In this document: positions 56,528 through 64,000 of the stretch, piece by piece
Position numbering within the stretch: position 1 is the first letter of the stretch
Layout of the letters: each line of letters opens with the position of its first letter
Source: Nymphalis io
Lineage: Eukaryota > Arthropoda > Insecta > Lepidoptera > Nymphalidae
NCBI RefSeq assembly: GCF_905147045.1
Contig: NC_065897.1
Span: 9,625,001-9,689,000, forward strand
Length of the DNA stretch: 64,000 nt
Direction of reading: 5' to 3'
The notes under the pieces: generated by a model
Databases searched by the model: none
Seen by the model: the letters and a program-made list of their open reading frames with translations, nothing else
What the model was told of the DNA's origin: nothing
Position numbers and translations under genes: made by a program

Positions 56528-56606
56528 TAAGCACGTCAAAATTGGTGCATGTCTGGGTTTGAATCTTCGCTAAAGATTCACGTGTTCTGACCACTAGGCC
56601 ATCTTA
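56528..56606 (-). repeat. SINE-A head fragment
   Basis: GTGCATGTCTGGGTTTGAATCTTCGC and GATTCACGTGTTCTGACCACTAGGCCATCTT are the reverse tRNA-like head. Confidence 0.65.
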
Positions 56607-56763
56607 TAGGTCAAATTAATCCGGAACTTGCGAAGCTAACACAACATCTCAAAGACATCTACCTATAATATTTATTTTACAACCGTTGTCTTGTTAAAAG
56701 CACACGTATAAATAACGTGGATATTCCTAACTCGAGAACACTTCGCGTCACAAAATAGCAAGG

Positions 56764-56915
56764 TGCGAAGTGCAATCAAGGGCCCTCAGCGTTTGTACTT
56801 TATGCTTTCACATTTCGCAGTTTCACGTTTGTGTCAACAGGATTGTGTGAAAGAAACAAAGTAGTATCATAAAACACATTGCACTTTTAGTCTTACCAAC
56901 ATGTAATTAAAAAAT
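56764..56915. repeat. Diverged duplicated segment, copy 1
   Basis: GAAGTGCAATCAAGG, CTTTATGCTTTCACATTTCG, GTTTGTGTCAACAGGATTGTG, GAAACAAAGTAGTATC and CCAACATGT recur in the same order at 58205-58368 with many changes. It matches none of the SINE families above. Confidence 0.6.
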
Positions 56916-57007
56916 CACAATCGCAACACGTACGTATTTGTGTGTACTTTTAGTGATATCTGTTCACGTTCCTGTTATAATGTATAATGTACGATAATGA
57001 CACAAGG

Positions 57008-57060
57008 TTTTTTTTTTGTATTTGAATTTTGCGAGGTAGGCAAGCAAATATGTGCTCATG
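57008..57060 (-). mobile_element. LINE-tail scrap
   Basis: A T-run followed by TTTGCGAGGTAGGCAAGCAAATATG resembles a reversed LINE tail. Only about 50 bp survive. Confidence 0.35.
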
Positions 57061-57080
57061 ATTTAATTGATTGATTTTGA

Positions 57081-57380
57081 TGTCTTCCTCAAAAGATTTC
57101 GGCCACGGCTGCCAACCTCAAGAGGTATAAGCCAACTGTGCATGACATAGTATTGTGCACAAACACAGATACACTCTCTATTCTCCTACTCTCGTAATCC
57201 AATGGGACGTCAATCCGAAAAGATTGGAAAGACTTCATGCGCAGGACCAATGGCTTTACGTCCTTTCTGAGGTACGGTAGAGTACACCCAGACCGACCAG
57301 TACAGAAAAACCCAATAACATTTTATGGGCCCGACCTGACTTGAACCCAGGACCTTGGGAGCTGCGGCCTTGTATCAAAC
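57081..57380 (-). repeat. SINE-C, near full length
   Basis: It runs from TGTCTTCCTCAAAAGATTTCGGCC to GACTTGAACCCAGGACC and CTGCGGCCTTGTATCAAAC. The extreme head is missing and a reverse SINE-B fragment begins at once. Confidence 0.8.
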
Positions 57381-57505
57381 AGCCTTTACCCATAAAACAC
57401 TGGCCCAATCAACCTTAGAACCCGAACACGGCAATACTAAGTAGTTGGCGGTAGAACACTTGATGAGTTGGTGGTCACCACACAGAAGCAAAGCACCATC
57501 ATCGA
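57381..57505 (-). repeat. SINE-B head fragment
   Basis: CACTGGCCCAATCAACCTTAGAACCCGAACACGGCAATACTAAGTA and ACTTGATGAGTTGGTGGTCACCACACAGA are diverged reverse SINE-B. Confidence 0.6.
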
Positions 57506-58204
57506 TACTGAGGCTGTTTTATACTGATATTTTGTGAAGAATTGACAGATAATATAATGAAGTTTATTTAGCGATAATATGAATACTACACGATACTATA
57601 CCAGGCTTTGCATTGTGGATTTTTCCGGAGTATCTGTTTGTGTGGTAGGAGAAAATAAAATACAAATTTCCGCAGTTATAATATTAATAGTCATTTTTAA
57701 ATCATTAGCGTGATGTCAGTAACTAGTTTTTAGTATTATTATATTATTTATTTTTCACAATATATTATAGCGGATGGATTTAATTTAGAACTTGTTTATT
57801 AACAAACGTAACCGCATTGATAATTATATGGACTGTAATAAAATTGCATTTTTACACGCGTTTAATTAGTTTCTTTATGTTACTGACAATGCCAGTAAGA
57901 AAACAACCGCTAGTAATTAATTAACGTATTTGTATGAAACTATGCAAGTGTATCTGATTTCTAATTGACATTGTGGATCGTATAATAATTACGACTATCG
58001 AGTTCTGGTTCATTTAATTGATTTTGATGAATAACTAAGAAGCTTGTTTTTTTATATAATTGGAATTATTATAAAATTGACCATAATAACTTGGACTTTG
58101 TTGAAGCAAATATTTGATTTTAAAACGTTTCTTTCACTTCTTCGAAAAATGAAATATATGTAAAATCGTTATGTACTTACTCTTTGCTAAACAAAACATC
58201 AAAA
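57506..58204. other. AT-rich unique stretch
   Basis: Nothing is recognised in this stretch. Confidence 0.35.
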
Positions 58205-58368
58205 TGAGAAGTGCAATCAAGGACTTTTACCGTGTGCACGACGCTTTATGCTCTTAAATTTCGAACGCAGTGTTGCAAGAACGTTTATGTCAAGAAGATG
58301 TTGCTCGTATGAATGAAACAAAGTGGCGTTAACAAACAGGTGCGTTTTCTAGCCAACATGTTTAAAAT
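58205..58368. repeat. Diverged duplicated segment, copy 2
   Basis: It matches 56764-56915 in the order AGAAGTGCAATCAAGG, GCTTTATGCTCTTAAATTTCG, GTTTATGTCAAGAAGATG, GAAACAAAGTGGCG and CCAACATGT. The two are about 1.44 kb apart in direct orientation. Confidence 0.6.
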
Positions 58369-60699
58369 AAATGAACCGAAAATTGTTTTTGTATATGTGT
58401 GTATAACTGAGTTGTATGTGTGCTATAAAATTTTTGAAGAGGAAATATCTATTTATATATTTTAGAAATTCATTGGATCAAGGAAGAGATGCCAAAGGAC
58501 CAACTGATATCTTTATCCATAGATACTGGAATGGATATGTACAACTCAGTCATATATCGTCAATGCGCATCGCCGAAAAAGAATTCGTGTCTGTAATTAC
58601 TGTAATAAAATAGCAACACTGTGGTGATTTTGGCAGTGAAATGTCACTATCAATTTGAAGTTATCGCTGTTAAATAAATATAATATTTAAGCTATTTTCG
58701 AAACTTATCTCAGTTTGTATAGCGATTTTTCATGCAAAATGGATTTATTGTATTTTGATAGCGATTACAAAATATTCTTAAATTTCTTATAATATTAATA
58801 TAATAAGTTATATTAAAATATTATGAAAAAAGCATCCTAGTCTATTTTTACACTTTTTTTTACAAGCCGCACAGAAATTCAAGTACATATTGTATTTTAC
58901 AAATAAAGTGCATATAAAAATAGCACGGCTGTTATATCTTTTATTTTATATGTTATAGTATTTTTTATTTAATAAATATCACATCGAATCTAATAATTAA
59001 AATATAAAACAATTTAGTTTTTTTATCTAATTGAAATGCTTTAAGCAGTAGGAAAATTCAATCTATTCTAAAAAATTGGAGCCGAATTTTCTTGATTGTT
59101 AAATAAACGTAATTAAAACTTTTTGAATTAAATTGTGCCTGATTTCTTTTTTAATTTGGCTCCAACTTGGCTAATTCCGTCAACGCAACGGGGGATGACA
59201 CTCCCTCGATTCGAACCTTTCTTTTAAAAAAAAGAACAATGAAAGGGTAACGGATATTACTTTTAAGAGGCATTTCTTCAATGATAAAAAAATAATAAAA
59301 GTTGCACCTGGACAAAAAAACTAATTTATTTATCAAGCTTCGCAATGTACCTAATTATTTTTAAATTCTTATACTAAAAAAAAACCTTTATTTACAATAA
59401 ATGTCAAAGTTTTGTTTTTGAAAGCTGATCGGGCCCGATTAGGTGGGTACAACCCACATATCGCACATTATTTTTATTTTAAATATAAAATCTTTAATTA
59501 TTCATAATATGTCGTAAGATTTTTATATGTGTAATCTGTTTGGTCTTTTTTATAACTATTCATCATTGTACACAAATGAAATGTTGATTACGAAATATAT
59601 AAATTCCGATGATTGTCACTAGATGTCGCTGTTTTCATTACATACAAAACGCATTTAAATTCGACGCTTTCGAATAAATAAATAAACTCGCACTAGACTG
59701 TATTTTTACTAAATACTATCTACACTAATACTACATGTTTATGTCCATAAAATAATAACAGATGAAATAAAATAGTATAAACAATGTCGTATCGGAATAT
59801 ACGGATGATATAGACCATTTTACACAGCTCAGTAGCTTTACGAGTTACTTTCGCTGACCGAGACTCAAGATCATGGGATGCGTGTGAAACATAAAAAGTT
59901 TATAGACAAATATAAAGTCCTAGGGGTTCATCAAAGACAGAGGCCCGGGATCGCGAAACGGTGGGACCCCATTTTTACTGCTTGTTACGCACCATAAACA
60001 CGAACCGATAGACGGATGAATTTATTTTTTTATGACTAAGAGCTGTTTAATAGGTGCAACGGATGATAATGTTCGGTACAAAATACGTGTTAGAAGTAGT
60101 TGTATTTTTTTCTATGTATTTTTATATCTATGTGTTGTGAAGCGTTTCTTCTAAACATGAAATAGGTTATTTGTTTTATGCGGGAAAATAACAATCCAAA
60201 CCTTTCTGGTCAACCAGTCCAACCAATCACATGGAATTATTTCTAATAACCAACTAATAGTAGAAAGTTAATTATTATTACATATTTATAAAGATTGGAG
60301 TAACTGGGAATATGAGAGAAAAATGGAAGAGGAAATAACACTGCATCGATACCAAAAACATAAGTGATAAGGATTTTTTGTCCTAATACAAGCATTTGTG
60401 TAGATAATAGTGGTAAAAAGATTAATATAGAAATTTCATCATGATTAACTTATCATATATTATCCATTTTAAGTTATAAGTTTTGACCGTCAGAAATGTG
60501 TACAAATTAGCCGGCGGGATCGAAACCACGACGTAATAGGTTCGTCAAACAGTTAATATTGATAATTTTAAGTATTTATTAATTGAGCATTCTCTTCTAA
60601 ACAACAGACACGAAATTAAAGTCGTGATTCTCTCAATTACCAAAGGAAAACTAAAAATAATAAATTCTCTGCGTAAATAGAAAGAGCACGTTTCCAATC
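58369..60699. other. Unique stretch of about 2.3 kb
   Basis: Mostly AT-rich. A 65-codon ATG frame at 58416-58613 (+) has no recognisable domain. A SINE-B-like scrap may lie at 59430-59475 (GATTAGGTGGGTACAACCCAC). A mixed-base patch is at 59780-60010. Confidence 0.3.
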
Positions 60700-61040
60700 A
60701 AGTCAGTAAACAGCGGGCGACGGGGTATAGTGCATAAACCGTATTACATACGCAGTTACGCGGTTAGCAATAAAATTGTTTTACGTGTCTGTAAGCCTTG
60801 ATAAAACACCCTAAGGTGTCCCTTGCCCACTGCCCACTTTATCACCGGCCGCTTTATGATTCACAAATTTCTATAAACTCGACCATATAGCGAATTATTT
60901 ATAGTAAACATCGAGTTACGCGAGGCCAACGACCAACGTGACAAATGTACCGTAATAACACCATGTCCTTCATATTTTTATTTTTCCATCGATTCGTTGT
61001 GAGGTAAATTTACGAGCGATCGATGCTTGCGCAATAACTC
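60700..61040. other. Mixed-base non-repetitive block, possible regulatory element
   Basis: No repeat words and no long frame. It holds GCGATCGATGCTTGCGC, CGGCCGCTTTATGATTCAC and CCATCGATTCG among others. Such non-repetitive patches between SINEs are candidates for conserved regulatory DNA, but nothing specific is proved. Confidence 0.2.
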
Positions 61041-62620
61041 AAACGGTTCATATACGTTACTACTATATTTCAAAAGTAAATAACAACTTTGTAATTACTA
61101 AGTATCGTAGAAACTTCTATTGAATTTGAATTCAGGCTATCAATAACATAATTCGCCTAGTTAATCATAATAAATCATAGGGCGTAATAGACATATTTCT
61201 GTTGAATAACATCACCACACAAAATATATGGGAAAGGTCACAAGAACATTGCAATATTATAAATCTCCTATTCAACCTAAGGTTATTGATATCTATTTAT
61301 AGTTAGAATGTAAATGCAAATACAACGCTTTATTATTATCAAGTAGTTTATATTAATAAATCCATTCAAATAACACCCATAGTAATACGTAGTCAGGTCC
61401 GTATTTACTATTGAAATGGTTATTTAGTATGTAGTAGGGTTGTCTACGGCGCTTACCTATTGAGGCCCGCGAAACGATTTTTTAATCTTTACCTTGAAAC
61501 TTCTAAGCAGCGACGCAAAAGAATCGCAAATACTTATAATACACGCCTCCCTATTGGTGAGACAGATTAAATAATTAATGGTATGTGGTAATATAAATTC
61601 AATATATATCTATAGCAAGCTATAGAATCTGAAAAATGGAATGGGGATCAGATTGATTTTCTAGATTACTAAATTTTGGTCTAAAATTCTTGTAAAATAC
61701 AACTGATGAAATATGTCAATGTGGGTTATTTTGTCAACTTAATACGAGTCGTAAAGTCACTTGCATGTGCATTTAATTTGACAAAACAATTTCAATCAAT
61801 TTTTAATACATAAATTATTGACAAGACACTATAAAAGCTATCGAGCAATAATTTTTACTCGAAATCAAGACTGATGTTTTGTTTCAGCTACCCGCCAGTC
61901 CAATTTGTTTGCCCGTAAACGTCTAAGTCTAGGACGGCCCTGATCTATAGATACAAAGCGCTATACAGCGTATGCGTAGGACCCCTTAGTGTACGTAAAA
62001 TTGGATTGAAAGAGACAAAAGATAGAAATTTAAATAAGAGAGTCAGAGATGTGAACATAATTTGTGACATCGTTACTCAGTATACGGTCAATCTTAATCT
62101 CATCGCGACGCAACGATCAACTAATACATATTTAATATTGATCCAGTAATAATGAACGCGTCTTGTAACTAACTACCTGAGCGATAAAATTAATTGATAA
62201 TGAGGATCTCGAAGCCAGACAATTTTGAAGATGACGAATAATTTTATGATTCAATTTCGAGAGCGCTTGTACTGCGTTAATGGAAGAGGTTAATGAAGTC
62301 GATTCGCATTCAATGAGTATCATAATTTACATATAAAGATATCATATTATGATAAATTGTTTTTTTTTCGAAAACCAGCTCTTCTGACCACACAGTTAAA
62401 TTAAGTTCATTATTATCTACACCTATCTATACACATAAGTTTCGACATTTTGGTTTGGCGCGAATAGTTGGTTCAACTTCATTAATCAAACTAATTAATC
62501 AGTTCCTAACAGTAGTTAGTATCCAATTATAAGGCTTTAATATATTTATCTACATCGTTCTTAATTATACCGATTTTTTTTGTGTGTGTGAGTAAATAAA
62601 ATCGTATCTTCAAGGCAAGA
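61041..62620. other. AT-rich unique stretch
   Basis: Nothing is recognised; a 63-codon minus frame at 62132-62323 has no recognisable protein character. Confidence 0.35.
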
Positions 62621-62790
62621 GGCAAGCGCGTTGCATCTTAGATTACATCAATAGACGCAATGATTTACGGGATGTCTAGCGATGTAGAAGTCGCAGATTC
62701 GATCCTGATCCGTTTAGCTATTGTCATCACCACTCGTAACACGATGTTTACTTTAAATAGAAATATTATTAATTCCAAAAAAACCGAGAA
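62621..62790 (+). repeat. SINE-E head fragment
   Basis: CAATGATTTACGGGATGTCTAGCGATGTAGAAGTCGCAGATTCGATCCTGATCCG and AGCTATTGTCATCACCACTCGTAACACGATGTTTAC follow the piece at 21375. The 70-codon frame here is its translation. Confidence 0.6.
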
Positions 62791-63458
62791 TTGCTACCTT
62801 TGTTTTTATTACAAAAAAAAAACAATATCAAAAATAGTTCTTACTATTCAATATGACTGTGGTCAAACGTAAGCCTAATGACAATAAAAAAATAGTACTG
62901 TAACACATAATAATATCATAAGAATAAAGACAAATAAAATGCTATGATTGCTTATATCATGCTAGTTTCCGTAGCTCGAATGACGCATCCGAATATATTG
63001 CAATGGTATGCAAATTAAATCTTTATTTAATCCGAACTCTAATAATAGAGGAAATACATGTTCGTTTGGAAGAAGCTCGTTGCTGTCGTTATCTCGAAAT
63101 TTGTGAAGGTGGGATTAGATACGAATTTGAATAGGCTTGAGTCCCATCCTAACAAGCTGTGGGTAAACGTACGCTCCCTTTGTAAGCTACTTAATGCAGC
63201 GTTTGTATCATTTAACTGTTCTTACACGTTAAAATTGTTAGTTTTATTTTGACTTAATAAAATATGTGATTTTTTAGTAATGAATTTTAGCAAGGTTTAA
63301 ATATTTTTATCAATTTAATGTTTTAACAATTCAAACACATCAGCGAATAATAACTGTACTTTATTATCTTGATTGTTTTATTTCTACAATTTCATAGATA
63401 TAATAAAAAGATATATTAAAAAGTAGACAGATAAGATTGGTGGATTTTGATTCATCTA
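62791..63458. other. AT-rich unique stretch
   Basis: The 64-codon ATG frame at 63058-63252 is not recognised and has no supporting signals. Nothing else is seen. Confidence 0.3.
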
Positions 63459-63625
63459 TATTAATATTATAAATGCGACAGTAACTCTGTCTGTCTGTTA
63501 TGCTTTCACGACTTAACCGCTGAACCGAATTTGATGAAGCAAGTTTGAACCACAAGGATGAACATAGGCTACTTTTATCTTTAAGCCTCATACATGAGCG
63601 AAGCCGCCGGTGAAAAGTAATAGAT
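63459..63625 (+). mobile_element. Helitron-like nonautonomous fragment
   Basis: TTAATATTATAAATGCGACAGTAACTCTGTCTGTCTG, CTTTCACGACTTAACCGCTGAACCGAATTTGATGAAGC, GACATAGGCTACTTTTAT-like text and ATGAGCGAAGCCGCCGGTG match a very common lepidopteran repeat. The expected CTAGT end is degraded to AATAGAT. Confidence 0.5.
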
Positions 63626-63655
63626 AAAATTTTTTTTCCTAGTAGGTACGTGTAT

Positions 63656-63850
63656 GTAAATGTCCCACTGTTGGACAATGGCCTTCAATTTATTCCACGA
63701 TATTGTTTCAGTGCGGGTTGATGGATATTTCAAAATTTTTCATTGCACACATACACATGCAGGTTTCCACAGGATGTTTTACTTCCCCGGTGCGCACGAG
63801 ATGAATTATTATAAACACAAATTGTGCATATGAAAACTCTTGCCCACGAT
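63656..63850 (-). repeat. SINE-A, lacking its head
   Basis: AAATGTCCCACTGTTGGACAATGGCC, ATGCAGGTTTCCACAGGATGTTTTAC, CGCACGAGATGAATTATTATAAACACAAATTG and CTCTTGCCCACGAT are reverse SINE-A from the 3' end to just before the tRNA-like head. The 96-codon minus frame spans it and is not a gene. Confidence 0.75.
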
Positions 63851-64000
63851 CTTTTAGATCATCTTTCTTATAATGTCTAACCTCTTCTAGTCTTTTATAT
63901 AAAATTGTAATTAATTGCTGTACATAATAATAATTTCCGTGTGACGTATATCCATTAGATTTATTCGTTTGACCTTCAGCTTTAACTTTATTGGACATAA

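Noticed and set aside
63708..63998. 96-codon minus-strand frame
   Set aside because: Spans a SINE-A and AT-rich flank; no protein character.
1..64000. Conserved insect microRNA or snRNA genes
   Set aside because: I looked for remembered mature sequences (for example bantam, let-7, miR-1, miR-8, miR-9, miR-276) and saw none. The hairpins reported match no known family to my knowledge.

Overview
The window reads as repeat-dense, gene-poor, AT-rich insect nuclear DNA, most likely from a butterfly and probably a nymphalid. That rests on the repeat content: many copies of a tRNA-derived SINE that I recognise as Metulj-like (described from Heliconius), several other SINE families and LINE 3' ends that I know from Lepidoptera, and Helitron-like tails. 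No intact host protein-coding gene, rRNA or functional tRNA gene could be supported. The tRNA-like stretches are all SINE heads. Most short open frames are translations of SINEs or of unique AT-rich DNA. The DNA could be intergenic or belong to large introns; the sequence alone does not decide.

Families used below. SINE-A is the Metulj-like element, about 300 bp. SINE-B is an element of about 290 bp ending in TATAAAA(n), without an obvious tRNA head. SINE-C is a tRNA-derived element of about 350-365 bp with a (TTA/ATT)n tail. SINE-D is a second tRNA-derived element with a (TTA)n-type tail. SINE-E is known here only by a tRNA-like head. Family F is a retroposon 3' end. LINE remnants are a jockey-like C-terminal ORF end (923-1656, with 3'-end copies at 17540 and 49551), an RTE-clade reverse-transcriptase remnant (11354-12374, minus) and several 3' tails.

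Layout. 0-9 kb: scattered SINEs and one LINE end, with a 103-bp direct repeat at 6793 and 8429. 9.5-13.6 kb: SINE-C/B composite, a strong hairpin (10411-10469) and the RTE remnant. 13.6-22 kb: mostly unique DNA with a 43-bp palindrome (15971) and a possible 5' leader exon (16598-16712). 22.3-26.06 kb: a near-perfect 1,872-bp tandem duplication containing SINE copies and a hairpin with 21-bp perfect arms. 27-38 kb: many SINEs, several nested with clean target-site duplications. 39.3-41.57 kb: a large inverted repeat (555 and 684 bp) around a spacer of about 1 kb. 42-51 kb: retroposon tails and Helitron-like pieces. 51.7-52.63 kb: a decayed coding sequence of unknown origin. 54.6-64 kb: unique DNA, more SINEs, a diverged duplicated segment (56764 and 58205) and a mixed-base block at 60.7-61.04 kb.

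The parts do not act together as a pathway. The coherent story is repeated retroposition, nested insertion and local duplication or inversion. No new multi-gene system was found; the best leads are the tandem duplication, the large inverted repeat, the perfect hairpins and the decayed ORF.
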